A stretch of DNA of 64,000 nt from Cryptosporangium arvum DSM 44712 (GTDB taxonomy: Bacteria > Actinomycetota > Actinomycetes > Mycobacteriales > Cryptosporangiaceae), in contig NZ_KK073874.1 of assembly GCF_000585375.1 (NCBI RefSeq), positions 7,289,913 through 7,353,912 of the forward strand. The letters are read 5' to 3'. Numbering within the stretch: position 1 is the first letter of the stretch; the number at the start of each line of letters is the position of its first letter. The position numbers and the translations under genes were made by a program. Positions 7,249 through 15,461 of this stretch are shown here, one piece after another. Below the pieces are notes generated by a model. The model saw only the letters and a program-made list of their open reading frames with translations. It had not been told where the DNA came from and ran no database searches.

Positions 7249-8199
7249 ATGCCAGTCATCCGAGCGTCGGAGCTCACCAAGAGCTACCGGCGCGTCCGCG
7301 CCCTCGACGGCGTCAGCTTCGACGTGGCGTCCGGCACCGTGTTCGCGCTGCTGGGGCCGAACGGCGCCGGCAAGTCCACCACGGTCAAGATCCTCAGCAC
7401 GCTGAGCAGGCCCGACGGCGGCACCGCGTCGGTCGCGGGCTTCGACGTGCTCCGGCAGCCGGCCGCGGTGCGGGCCGCGATCGGGTACGTCTCCCAGCGC
7501 CCCGGCTTCGACCCGATGGCGACCGGGCGCGAGAACCTCGTGCTCACCGCACGGCTGCGCGGGGTGTCCCGCCGGGACGCGGGCCGCCGGGCCACCGAGC
7601 TGCTCGACGCGTTCGACCTGTCCGACCACGCCGGCCGGCTCGCCCGCACCTGGTCCGGCGGGATGCAGCGCAAGCTCGACGTCGCGATGGGGCTGGTGCA
7701 CGAGCCCCGGGTGCTCTACCTGGACGAGCCGACGACCGGACTCGACCCGGAGGCGCGCACCCAGCTCTGGGACACGGTCCTGCGGCTCGTGCGCGGCAGC
7801 GGGCTCACAGTCGTGCTCACCACGCACTACCTGGAGGAGGCCGATCAGATGGCCGACCGGCTGGTGATCGTCGACTCCGGACGGGTCGTCGCGGCCGGTG
7901 AGCCGGCCGCGCTCAAGGCCGAGCTCGGGGGCGACACCGTCCAGGTCGACCTGCGCTCGGCCGACGACGTGACCCGGGCCGGGCAGGTACTGGAGTCGCT
8001 GCCCGGCGTGGTGCACGTCCGCCGCGACGGCGCGCGCCTGCGTGCCCAGGCCCGGGACGCCGCGAGCGTGCTCCCCCGCGCGCTCTCCGGTCTCGGCCGC
8101 GAGGACATCGCGGTGGACGCGGCCGGTCTCGCCCGCGCGTCCCTCGACGACGTGTACCTGCGCTACGCCGGACGCGCGTACCAGGCGGTGTCGGCATGA
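7249..8199 (+). CDS. Daunorubicin-resistance-type ABC transporter ATPase (DrrA family)
   Basis: ATP-binding subunit of an ABC-2 exporter, 316 residues. Walker A GPNGAGKST is at residues 36-44, the Q-loop is in YVSQRPGFD (80-88), the signature is WSGGMQ (135-140), Walker B LYLDEP (156-161) and the switch His is in LTTHYLEEADQMADR. The C-terminal about 80 residues form the DrrA regulatory extension. The ATG at 7249 is chosen for AAGGG 6 nt upstream and because the family begins with IxxxxLxKxY. The permease start overlaps the stop by 4 nt. Likely exports a hydrophobic drug or lipid; the substrate is unknown. Confidence 0.93.
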   Translation: MPVIRASELTKSYRRVRALDGVSFDVASGTVFALLGPNGAGKSTTVKILSTLSRPDGGTASVAGFDVLRQPAAVRAAIGYVSQRPGFDPMATGRENLVLTARLRGVSRRDAGRRATELLDAFDLSDHAGRLARTWSGGMQRKLDVAMGLVHEPRVLYLDEPTTGLDPEARTQLWDTVLRLVRGSGLTVVLTTHYLEEADQMADRLVIVDSGRVVAAGEPAALKAELGGDTVQVDLRSADDVTRAGQVLESLPGVVHVRRDGARLRAQARDAASVLPRALSGLGREDIAVDAAGLARASLDDVYLRYAGRAYQAVSA

Positions 8200-8969
8200 C
8201 GCTCGCGCTCGCCCAGACCGGGCTGCTCACCGCCCGCTCGTTGCGGACGCTCGGCCGCCAACCCGTCTACCTGGCGTTCTCGCTGGTGCAGCCGTTGCTG
8301 TGGCTGCTGCTGTTCGGCAGCGTGTTCACGGCCATCGGCCGACTGCCCGGGTTCGGCGGCTCGTACCTGGAGTTCCTGACGCCCGGCGTCGTCGCGATGA
8401 CCGCCATGCTCACCGCGAACTGGGCCGGCACCACGTTCGTGCAGGACATCGACCGCGGCGTGATGGACCGCACGTTGAGCTCGCCCACCCGGCGCGGGGC
8501 GATCGTCGCCGCGTCGATCGTGCATCAGGGCATCAGCGTGGTGATCCTCGGCGCGCTGGTGTTCGGCGCGGCCTGGCTGGCCGGGGTGCGCTTCCCCGGT
8601 AGCTGGGTGGGCGTCCCGGTGGCGCTCGGGCTCGCCGTGCTGCTCGCCGCCGCGTTCACCGCGCTCTCCGACGCACTGGCGGTGCTGGTGCGCTCGCAGG
8701 AAGCACTGATCGGGCTGTCGCAGTTCCTCGCGCTGCCGCTGTCGTTCCTGTCGTCGGTGCTGATGGCGCCCGGGTTGATGCCGTCGTGGGTGGCGTCGGC
8801 GGCGCGCTGGAACCCGCTCGACTGGGCGGCGGTCGGCAGCCGGGAGGCGCTGTCCGCGTCGCCGGACTGGGGGCTGGTGACCCGGGACGCGGTGCAGCTG
8901 GCGGTACTCGCCCTGGTATTCGCGGTCGGGGCGGTCGGAGCGTTCCGCTCGTACCAGCGCGGTTCATGA
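8196..8969 (+). CDS. ABC-2 type transporter permease (DrrB family)
   Basis: A 257-residue integral membrane subunit with six predicted membrane segments (for example PLLWLLLFGSVFTAI, VALGLAVLLAAAFTAL, LAVLALVFAVGAVGAF) and the conserved EFLTPGVVAMTAM block followed by DIDRGVMDRTLSSP, typical of DrrB-like permeases. It overlaps the ATPase gene by 4 nt (ATGA) and completes a two-gene exporter regulated by the upstream PadR protein. Confidence 0.92.
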   Translation: MTLALAQTGLLTARSLRTLGRQPVYLAFSLVQPLLWLLLFGSVFTAIGRLPGFGGSYLEFLTPGVVAMTAMLTANWAGTTFVQDIDRGVMDRTLSSPTRRGAIVAASIVHQGISVVILGALVFGAAWLAGVRFPGSWVGVPVALGLAVLLAAAFTALSDALAVLVRSQEALIGLSQFLALPLSFLSSVLMAPGLMPSWVASAARWNPLDWAAVGSREALSASPDWGLVTRDAVQLAVLALVFAVGAVGAFRSYQRGS

Positions 8970-8986
8970 CGGGTGGGGCCCGGCGC

Positions 8987-9014
8987 TTGACCTACTCGAT
9001 GGTACGAGTACTAC
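8987..9014 (+). promoter_or_regulatory. Promoter with a PadR-like operator in its spacer
   Basis: -35 TTGACC (8987-8992) and -10 TACTAC (9009-9014) are 16 bp apart, and the spacer holds the perfect inverted repeat TACTCG-N6-CGAGTA (8993-9010). A protein bound here would block RNA polymerase directly. It drives the Uma2-type gene and resembles the element at 6384 before padR. Confidence 0.6.
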
Positions 9015-9095
9015 GGTCGTGGCGTCGGGTCCCCGCCGTCGGGCACAGTGACGTTCATGGCTGATGGGGACGAACCGCCGTCGGAAGGAACCGCC

Positions 9096-9668
9096 ATGGG
9101 CGCCGAGGCCATCCCGGACTGGATGCGCATTCCCCAGGGGCAATGGACGGCCGACGACTTGGACCTGGTGCCCGAGGAGGTCGGCCGCTGTGAGGTGCTC
9201 GACGGAGCACTTATCGTGATGTCCCCCCAGCGCGCTTTTCACTCGGTAGTGATCCGGCGCCTCGCTAACCTTCTCGAGTTCGCCGCCCCGCCCGGGTGGA
9301 GCGTCCTCACCGAGATGACGGTCCGCATCGATGACCGCAATCGCCCGGAGCCCGACATCGTCGTGCTGCGGCCGGGGTTCGCTGTCGAGCGGAGTACGAC
9401 GACATGCTGTCCCCCGGACATCGCGTTGGCAGTCGAAGTCGTCTCGCCGGACTCGGTCCTCCGCGATCGAGTCATCAAACCGGAGAAGTTCGCGGCCGCC
9501 GGCATTCCGCAGTACTGGCGCATTGAGGACGAGGCCGGGGCGACGGTTGCTCACCTCTTCGAACTGGACCGTAGAGGCACGTATGTCGAAACGGCGGTCG
9601 AGCGCGGAAAGATCCGCCTCGACCAACCGTTCCCGCACTTCCTCGACGTCGACCGGCTGTATCCCTAG
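9096..9668 (+). CDS. Uma2-family (DUF820) PD-(D/E)xK-fold protein
   Basis: A 190-residue member of the Uma2 family, which has a restriction-endonuclease-like fold; its cellular role is unsettled. The fold residues are visible: EPDIVVLRPG (Asp of the PD motif) and LAVEVVSPDSVLRDRVIKPEKFAAAGIPQYWRI cut into its parts: acidic E in VEVVSP and Lys in the following helix. The ATG at 9096 has GGAAGGAA just upstream; starts at 9048 or 9057 would add a non-conserved acidic extension. Its stop shares CTAG with the stop of the convergent SDR gene. Such genes occur in many copies in some actinomycetes and cyanobacteria. Confidence 0.85.
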   Translation: MGAEAIPDWMRIPQGQWTADDLDLVPEEVGRCEVLDGALIVMSPQRAFHSVVIRRLANLLEFAAPPGWSVLTEMTVRIDDRNRPEPDIVVLRPGFAVERSTTTCCPPDIALAVEVVSPDSVLRDRVIKPEKFAAAGIPQYWRIEDEAGATVAHLFELDRRGTYVETAVERGKIRLDQPFPHFLDVDRLYP

Positions 9669-10429
9669 AGGGGGGTCACGTAGGCGCCGCTGATCCCGCC
9701 GTCGACCAGGAACTCGCTCGCGGTGATGAACGACGAATCGTCCGACGCCAGGAACGCCACCGCGGCCGCGATCTCGGTCGCATCGGCGAACCGCCCCATC
9801 GGGATGTGCACCATCCGCCGCGCGGCCCGCTCCGGATCGGACGCGAACAGCTCACGCAGCAACGGGGTGTCCACCGGCCCGGGTGAAACCGAGTTCACCC
9901 GGATGCCCTCGCGCGCGAACTGCACCCCGAGCTCCCGCGTCATCGCCAACACCCCGCCCTTCGAAGCGGTGTAGGAGATCTGCGAGGTGGCGGCACCCAT
10001 CTTCGCCACGAACGACGCGGTGTTGATGATCGAGCCCTTGCCCTGCCGCTGCATCACCGGAATCTGCGCCTTGCAGCACAGGTACACCGACGTCAGGTTC
10101 ACGTCCTGCACCCGGCGCCAGGCGTCCAGCCCGGTCGTGAGGATCGAGTCGTCGTCCGGCGGGGAGATGCCCGCGTTGTTGAACGCGATGTCCAGCCGTC
10201 CGTACGTGTCGACCGCCGCCGCCACCATCGCCGCGACGTCGGCCTCGGACGTCACGTCGGTACGCACGAACGTCCCGCCGACCTCCTTGGCGGCCGCCTC
10301 CCCCGCGGTCGGGTCCACGTCCGCCACCACGACCCGCGCGCCCTCGGACGCGAACCGCCGCACGGTCGCCAGCCCGATACCGCTTCCCCCACCGGTGACG
10401 ATCGCCACGCGGTCAAGCAGTCGTTCCAT
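9665..10429 (-). CDS. SDR-family oxidoreductase (FabG-like), amine-catabolism operon
   Basis: A 254-residue classical short-chain dehydrogenase with NAD(P) motif TGGGSGIG (12-19), NNAG (84-87) and the catalytic residues Ser139, Tyr153 and Lys157 all present. Last gene of the leftward operon after a glutamine-synthetase-like ligase and an aldehyde dehydrogenase; its ATG directly follows the aldehyde dehydrogenase stop (TGAATG) with GGAGGAC before it. In comparable actinobacterial operons an SDR accompanies the glutamylation genes, but its substrate is not established. Possibly oxidizes a hydroxy intermediate. Confidence 0.88.
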   Translation of the reverse strand: MERLLDRVAIVTGGGSGIGLATVRRFASEGARVVVADVDPTAGEAAAKEVGGTFVRTDVTSEADVAAMVAAAVDTYGRLDIAFNNAGISPPDDDSILTTGLDAWRRVQDVNLTSVYLCCKAQIPVMQRQGKGSIINTASFVAKMGAATSQISYTASKGGVLAMTRELGVQFAREGIRVNSVSPGPVDTPLLRELFASDPERAARRMVHIPMGRFADATEIAAAVAFLASDDSSFITASEFLVDGGISGAYVTPL

Positions 10430-11815
10430 TCAGTCCTCCGTCGCGATGAACACGTTTTTGACCTCGGTGAACGCGGTGAGCGCGTCCGGTCCGAGTTCCC
10501 GCCCCAGCCCGGAGCGCTTGAAGCCGCCGAACGGCGTCGAGTAGCGCACCGAGGAGTTCGAGTTGACGCTCAGGTTGCCCGCCTCGACGCCGCGCGCGAC
10601 CCGCAGCGCCCGGCCGACGTCCCGGGTCCAGATCGAACCCGACAGCCCGTAGAGCGTGTCGTTGGCGATGCGCACCGCGTCGGCCTCGTCGTCGAACGGG
10701 AGCACGGCGACGACCGGACCGAACACCTCCTCGGTCACGATCCGATCGTCCGCCGAGGCCGGCAGCACCACGGTCGGCGGGAACCAGAAGCCCGGCCCGG
10801 AGGGCGCCTCACCGGCGAAGGCCACCGGGGCCTCGGCCACGTAACCCGCGACACGGGCGAGCTGCGCCGCGCTCACCAGCGGTCCCATGTCGGTGTCCGG
10901 CGCCAGCGGATCGCCGACCCGGAACGCCCGCACCGCGGGCTCCAGGAGCGCGAGGAACTCGTCGAACACCGAGCGCTGCACCAGGATCCGCGACCGCGCG
11001 CAGCAGTCCTGCCCCGCGTTGTCGAACACGCCCCCCGGCGCCGCGGTGGCCGCCCGCTCCAGGTCGGCGTCGGCGAACACGATGTTCGCGGACTTCCCGC
11101 CGAGCTCGAGCGTCACCCGCTTGATCGACACGGCGCAGGTGGCCATCACGTGCTGCCCCACCGCGGTGGAGCCGGTGAACACGATCTTCGCGACGTCGGG
11201 GTGCGTCAGCAGCCGCTCCCCCACCACCCGGCCCGCGCCGGGCAGCACGGTGAACACGCCCTCGGGGATACCGGCCTCCAGAGCCAGTTCCCCGAGCCGG
11301 ATCGCGGTCAGCGGCGTCAGCTCCGCGGGTTTGAGCACCACCGTGTTCCCCGCCGCCAGCGCGGGCGCGAACCCCCAGCCCGCGATCGGCATCGGGAAGT
11401 TCCACGGCACGATGATCCCGACCACGCCTAGCGGTTCGTGGAACGTGACGTTCACGCCGCCCGCGACCGGGATCTGCCGGCCGAAGTTCCGCTCGGGCGC
11501 GCCGGCGAAGTACTCGAGGACGTCACGGACGTTCCCGGCTTCCCACCGGGCCGAGCCGATCGGGTGGCCGGCGTTCGCCACCTCCAGCGCGGCGAGTTCC
11601 TCGATGTGCGTGTCCACGACCGCGGCGAACCGGCGCAGCAGCCGCGCCCGGTCGGCCGGGGTCACGTCCCGCCAGGCCGGCCAGGCCGCGCGGGCCCGGG
11701 CGACCGCCGCGTCCGTGTCCGCGACCGACGCCAGCTGAACGGTCGTGACGGTCTCCGCCGTGGCCGGGTTGACGACCTCGTGCTCGCCGGCGAAATCCAG
11801 CGTGTTGGTGCTCAC
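10430..11815 (-). CDS. Aldehyde dehydrogenase (PuuC/AldH-like)
   Basis: An NAD(P)-dependent aldehyde dehydrogenase of 461 residues. Catalytic features: PWNFP with Asn139, FTGSTAVGQ (213-221), general base Glu237 in LELGGKSAN, and nucleophile Cys271 in FDNAGQDC. The GTG at 11815 has AGGAG 7 nt upstream overlapping the stop of the ligase gene, and the family N-terminus (VVNPATAE) follows. Upstream codons open in the same frame belong to antisense of the ligase. Together with the ligase it would oxidize a gamma-glutamyl-amino-aldehyde to the acid, as PuuC does for gamma-glutamyl-gamma-aminobutyraldehyde. The amine substrate is unknown. Confidence 0.92.
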   Translation of the reverse strand: MSTNTLDFAGEHEVVNPATAETVTTVQLASVADTDAAVARARAAWPAWRDVTPADRARLLRRFAAVVDTHIEELAALEVANAGHPIGSARWEAGNVRDVLEYFAGAPERNFGRQIPVAGGVNVTFHEPLGVVGIIVPWNFPMPIAGWGFAPALAAGNTVVLKPAELTPLTAIRLGELALEAGIPEGVFTVLPGAGRVVGERLLTHPDVAKIVFTGSTAVGQHVMATCAVSIKRVTLELGGKSANIVFADADLERAATAAPGGVFDNAGQDCCARSRILVQRSVFDEFLALLEPAVRAFRVGDPLAPDTDMGPLVSAAQLARVAGYVAEAPVAFAGEAPSGPGFWFPPTVVLPASADDRIVTEEVFGPVVAVLPFDDEADAVRIANDTLYGLSGSIWTRDVGRALRVARGVEAGNLSVNSNSSVRYSTPFGGFKRSGLGRELGPDALTAFTEVKNVFIATED

Positions 11816-11825
11816 GCAAACGCTC

Positions 11826-13166
11826 CTAGAGACGCTCGAAGCCGCGGCGCAGCTCCCAGTCGGTGACCGCGGCGTCGAACGCGGCCAGCTCGACGTCCGC
11901 GGCGTTGAGGTAGTGATCGACGACCTCGTCGCCGAACGCTTTCCGGGCCAGGGCGGACGCGGCGAACAGCTCGCGTGCCTCGCGCAGCGTCTTCGGCACC
12001 CGGGGTGCGTCCGACGTGTACGCGTTGCCGACCAGTTCGGGCTCGAGCTCCAGCTCCTCCTCGACACCGGCCAGCCCCGCCGCGACGATCGCGGCCGACG
12101 CCAGGTACGGGTTCACGTCCGCGCCCGGCACCCGGTTCTCGAAGCGCAGCCCGTGCCCGTGCCCGACCACCCGCAGCGAACACGTGCGGTTGTCGTGCCC
12201 CCAGGCCACGGCCGTCGGCGCGAACGACCCGTCCGCGTACCGCTTGTACGAGTTGACGTTCGGCGCGAACATCAGCGTCAGCTCACGCATGTACTTCAGC
12301 TGCCCCGCGAGGAAACGCTGGAACAGCGTGTCGTCGTCGGCGAAGACCGCGGAACCGTCGAGGCCGCGCAGCGACAGGTGGATGTGGCACGAGTTGCCTT
12401 CGCGCTCGTTCACCTTCGCCATGAACGTCAGGCTGACGTTCTCCTGGGCCGCGATCTCCTTCGCGCCGTTCTTGTAGATCACGTGGTGGTCGCACGCGGC
12501 GGTCACCTCGTCGTACTTGAACGCGATCTCGTGCTGCCCGGGGTTGCACTCGCCCTTCGCCGACTCGACGGTCAGCCCGGCGCCGGTCATCGCGAGCCGG
12601 ATCCGGCGGAGTAACGGCTCGATGCGCGCGGTGCCGAGCAGCGAATAGTCGACGTTGTACTGGTTGGCCGGGGTCAGGTTCCGGTAACCGGCGTTCCAGG
12701 CCTGCTCGTAGGAGTCCTTGAACACGATGAACTCGAGTTCGGTGCCGGCGTAGGCCTTCCAGCCGTGCTCGGCCAGGCGCGCGGTCTGGCGCCCCAGGAT
12801 CTGCCGGGGCGACGCCACGACCGGCTTCCCGTCGAGCCACTCCAGGTCGGCGAGCAGGCCGACGCTGCCCGGGTGCCAGGGGATGCGGTGCAGCGTCGAG
12901 AGGTCGGGCTGCAGGACGAAGTCGCCGTACCCCGACGACCACGAGCTCATCGCGTACCCGTCGACCGTGTTCATGTCGACGTCCACCGCGAGCAGGTAGT
13001 TGCACCCCTCGGCGGCGTGCCCGAGCACGTCGCTCAGGAAGTACCCCGCGTCGAGCCGTTTTCCTTGCAGGCGGCCCTGCATGTCGGTGAAGCCGAGAAC
13101 CACGGTGTCGATGCTTCCGTCCGCGATCTCGATGCGGAGCTGCTCGAGGTCCAACCGGCCCGCCAT
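11826..13166 (-). CDS. Glutamine-synthetase-like gamma-glutamyl(poly)amine ligase
   Basis: A 446-residue GS-fold ligase. Metal- and ATP-site blocks are GTELEFIVF, ESAKGECNPGQHEI, NSCHIHLSL and ENRVPGADVNPY. The N-terminus FTDMQGRLQGKRL is typical of PuuA/GlnA3-type enzymes that glutamylate amines rather than ammonia, and no adenylylation-loop NLYDLP motif is present. ATG at 13166 chosen for GGAGG 6-7 nt upstream. First structural gene after a FadR-type regulator and before an aldehyde dehydrogenase, so amine catabolism is the best reading; ethanolamine or monoamine glutamylation is possible too. Confidence 0.88.
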   Translation of the reverse strand: MAGRLDLEQLRIEIADGSIDTVVLGFTDMQGRLQGKRLDAGYFLSDVLGHAAEGCNYLLAVDVDMNTVDGYAMSSWSSGYGDFVLQPDLSTLHRIPWHPGSVGLLADLEWLDGKPVVASPRQILGRQTARLAEHGWKAYAGTELEFIVFKDSYEQAWNAGYRNLTPANQYNVDYSLLGTARIEPLLRRIRLAMTGAGLTVESAKGECNPGQHEIAFKYDEVTAACDHHVIYKNGAKEIAAQENVSLTFMAKVNEREGNSCHIHLSLRGLDGSAVFADDDTLFQRFLAGQLKYMRELTLMFAPNVNSYKRYADGSFAPTAVAWGHDNRTCSLRVVGHGHGLRFENRVPGADVNPYLASAAIVAAGLAGVEEELELEPELVGNAYTSDAPRVPKTLREARELFAASALARKAFGDEVVDHYLNAADVELAAFDAAVTDWELRRGFERL

Positions 13167-13186
13167 GCCCACCTCCGGATTTCGGT

Positions 13187-13201
13187 CGTTGCTGCGCAAC
13201 G
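13187..13201. promoter_or_regulatory. Putative FadR/GntR operator
   Basis: Perfect inverted repeat CGTTGC-TGC-GCAACG, 20 bp upstream of the ligase start and downstream of the FadR-type gene. Short GTTG...CAAC-type repeats with 3-nt centres are usual for FadR-subfamily regulators, so the neighbouring regulator is the likely ligand. Confidence 0.5.
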
Positions 13202-13263
13202 TAGGACTTGTGTGCCGTCCGCGCAATGGTCCACGTTCAGACCTTTACGTCGACGCAACACGC

Positions 13264-14022
13264 TCACCGCAGGAACCCTCGCAACAGAGCGGCGGTCGCG
13301 TCGCAATGTTCGCGCATGACGGTGTCGGCGCGGGCGGGGTCGCCGGCCGCGATCGCCGCGACCACGTCGGCGTGCTGGGCGTCGGAGTGCGCGATGTTCG
13401 TGCGCAGCACCGGGATCAGCTCGAGCAGGCCGGAGAGCCGCGCCTGCACGTCGGCCACCGCCGTGATCAGCGGTTCGTTGCCGGTGACGCTCGCGATCGC
13501 CAGGTGGAAGCGGGAGTCGGCGCGGCGCCGGAACCCGTCGTCGGGGGCCTCGGTGGCTTCGGCGAGGCACGCCCGCAGGTGGTCGTGCGCGGCGGCGGAC
13601 AGGTCGGTGGAGGCCGCGAGCGCCGCCGCGCCGGGCTCGATGATCCGCCGGTAGTCCAGCGCGTGCGTGAGCGCCTCCCCCATCGAGCGCGCGACCGCCT
13701 GGGCGTCCCCGCCGCTGGGCCTGCGGTCGCAGACGAATGTTCCGCCCCCGCGCCCCCGGCGTGAGGTCACGAAGCCCGCGTCGGCCAGCGCGGCCAGCGC
13801 GTCCCGCAGCGTCATCCGGCTGACGCCGAGCATCGCGGCCAGCTCGCGTTCCGGTGGGAGCCGCTCGGTCACCGCCCCCAGGCGGATCGCGGTGGCCAGC
13901 CGCTCGACCGCCACCTCGAACGGGTTGCCGTCCCGGACCGGCCGGAACAGCGTCCGCGCGAGCGCGGCCTCCGCCCCGGACACGGCCGGATCCGGGAACG
14001 GCGCGGGATCCGCCCCGGACAC
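13264..14022 (-). CDS. GntR-family regulator, FadR subfamily
   Basis: A 252-residue regulator: an N-terminal extension (about 35 residues), GntR winged helix with LPPERELAAMLGVSRMTLRD and GFVTSRRGRGGGTFV, and an all-helical FCD ligand domain with the metal-binding pattern (RFHLAIASVTGN, HADVVAAI). It sits first in the amine-catabolism operon and most likely represses the ligase-dehydrogenase-SDR genes. An inverted repeat before the ligase gene (13187-13201) is a probable site. The stretch 13980-14045 before it repeats GGATCCG-like segments and encodes a Pro/Asp-rich N-terminus that may not all be translated. Confidence 0.9.
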   Translation of the reverse strand: MSGADPAPFPDPAVSGAEAALARTLFRPVRDGNPFEVAVERLATAIRLGAVTERLPPERELAAMLGVSRMTLRDALAALADAGFVTSRRGRGGGTFVCDRRPSGGDAQAVARSMGEALTHALDYRRIIEPGAAALAASTDLSAAAHDHLRACLAEATEAPDDGFRRRADSRFHLAIASVTGNEPLITAVADVQARLSGLLELIPVLRTNIAHSDAQHADVVAAIAAGDPARADTVMREHCDATAALLRGFLR

Positions 14023-14063
14023 GGCCGGATCTCGCTCCGGGGGCGGCGCGGGGGCGGGGATGG

Positions 14064-15431
14064 TCAGCCTCCGTCCACGCCCGGGATGCGGCCGTTGCGG
14101 AACGCGTCGACGAAGTGCCGGTGATCGTCGCGGACCTGGCGCGCGTAGCCCAGGCCGAACGCGACCAGATCGGCCGCGAACTCCTGGTCCCGGTCGCCGA
14201 CCGCGGCCACGATCGCGTCCTCGGTCTGGAACTTCACCAGGCTCTGCTCGCTGTCGGCGTCGGACACGCAGTGCACCTTCGCGACGGCCTGCCCCAGCTG
14301 GTCGAGCAGCGGCATGATGTCGTCGGGCTCGTTCACGTCGGCCCAGTCGATGTCGTTCTCGTACGGCGACAACTCCTGCACGACCTGGCCCACGCCGTCG
14401 ATCTCGGTCCAGCCCAGCCAGGGGTCGGCGTGCGCCTGCAGCGCCCGCTGCGACACCACCGTGCGGTGGCCGTGGTGCTGGAAGTAGCCCTTGATCTCCG
14501 GGTCGTCGATCACCCGGCTCGGCGCGGCGACGTTGCCCTGCTTCATCGAGAGCACGACGTCGTTCTCCAGCGCCTGCGTCGCGCCCTCGACGAGCAGGTT
14601 GTAGGCGGGCAGCCCGGCCGAGCCGATACCGAACCCGGAGCGCCCGACGATGTCCTTCACGACGTAGCTGGAGACGTCCTTGCGCTTGCCCTCCGGGATC
14701 GTCTCCAGGTACTTGCGGAACGCGCCCTCCACCAGGGCCTTCTCGGTCGACTCGAGCGGCCGGACGCCCGGGCCGTCCCGGAACACCCGGTCGGCGTTGC
14801 GGATCGTCGTGGTGCGCTGCAGGAGCGCGATCCGGGTCTGCATCCGCGAGTCGAGCAGGACGTCACGCAGCACGCCGCTGGCGCTGTCGAGCGTCAGCCG
14901 GAACTCCTCGTCACCGGCGTGCTCGTGGAAGCGCCGCACGGTGCGCAGGTAGGCGTCGGAGACCGTACGGATCATCCGCTCGATCGTGCCGTCCGACAAC
15001 GCTTTCCCGAAGCCCAGCAGCGCGAGGCTGGCCGCCAGGCGCTGCAGGTCCCAGGTGTAGTGGCCGACGTAGGCCTCGTCGTAGTCGTTGACGTCGAACA
15101 CCAGCACCCCGGACGAGTCCATGTACGTGCCGAAGTTCTGGCAGTGCAGATCGCCCTGGATCCAGACCCGCCGACTCCGCTCGTCGGTCCACGGGTCCTC
15201 GATGTCGATCCGCGGGTCCGTGACGTCGGCGTAGAAGATGCACGCGCTGCCACGGTAGAACGCGAACGGGTCGGCGGCCATCTTCCGGAACTTGGTCCGG
15301 AAGGCGGCCGGCGCGGCCTCGATCAGCGGCTCGAACGTGTCGACCAGGATCGTGATCAGCTGGTCGGACCGTTCGTCCGCGGGGCGGGCCGCGATGGCTT
15401 CGACCAGCGCCGTAGCCGGAGTGTCGCTCAT
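14064..15431 (-). CDS. DUF2252 family protein
   Basis: A 455-residue member of DUF2252, a family with a protein-kinase/aminoglycoside-phosphotransferase-like core but no proven reaction. Conserved segments are FYRGSACIFYADV, WIQGDLHCQNFGTY (resembling a kinase catalytic HxDxxxxN loop), VFDVNDYDEAYVGHYTWDLQRLA (DFD-like metal site) and KQGNVAAPSRVI. The start at 15431 gives MSDTPATALVEA; a TATTCT -10-like element lies 6 nt upstream, suggesting a leaderless mRNA with its promoter in the end of ilvE. Overlap or near-adjacency to ilvE (stop 15462) is probably incidental. Confidence 0.85.
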   Translation of the reverse strand: MSDTPATALVEAIAARPADERSDQLITILVDTFEPLIEAAPAAFRTKFRKMAADPFAFYRGSACIFYADVTDPRIDIEDPWTDERSRRVWIQGDLHCQNFGTYMDSSGVLVFDVNDYDEAYVGHYTWDLQRLAASLALLGFGKALSDGTIERMIRTVSDAYLRTVRRFHEHAGDEEFRLTLDSASGVLRDVLLDSRMQTRIALLQRTTTIRNADRVFRDGPGVRPLESTEKALVEGAFRKYLETIPEGKRKDVSSYVVKDIVGRSGFGIGSAGLPAYNLLVEGATQALENDVVLSMKQGNVAAPSRVIDDPEIKGYFQHHGHRTVVSQRALQAHADPWLGWTEIDGVGQVVQELSPYENDIDWADVNEPDDIMPLLDQLGQAVAKVHCVSDADSEQSLVKFQTEDAIVAAVGDRDQEFAADLVAFGLGYARQVRDDHRHFVDAFRNGRIPGVDGG

Positions 15432-15461
15432 GCGCGCAGAATAGACCGCACGGGCCAACCT

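Noticed and set aside
14064-15458. DUF2252 protein as an antibiotic (aminoglycoside) phosphotransferase
   Set aside because: Kinase-like motifs are present but belong to DUF2252; no resistance-enzyme signature is seen, and the context is housekeeping.
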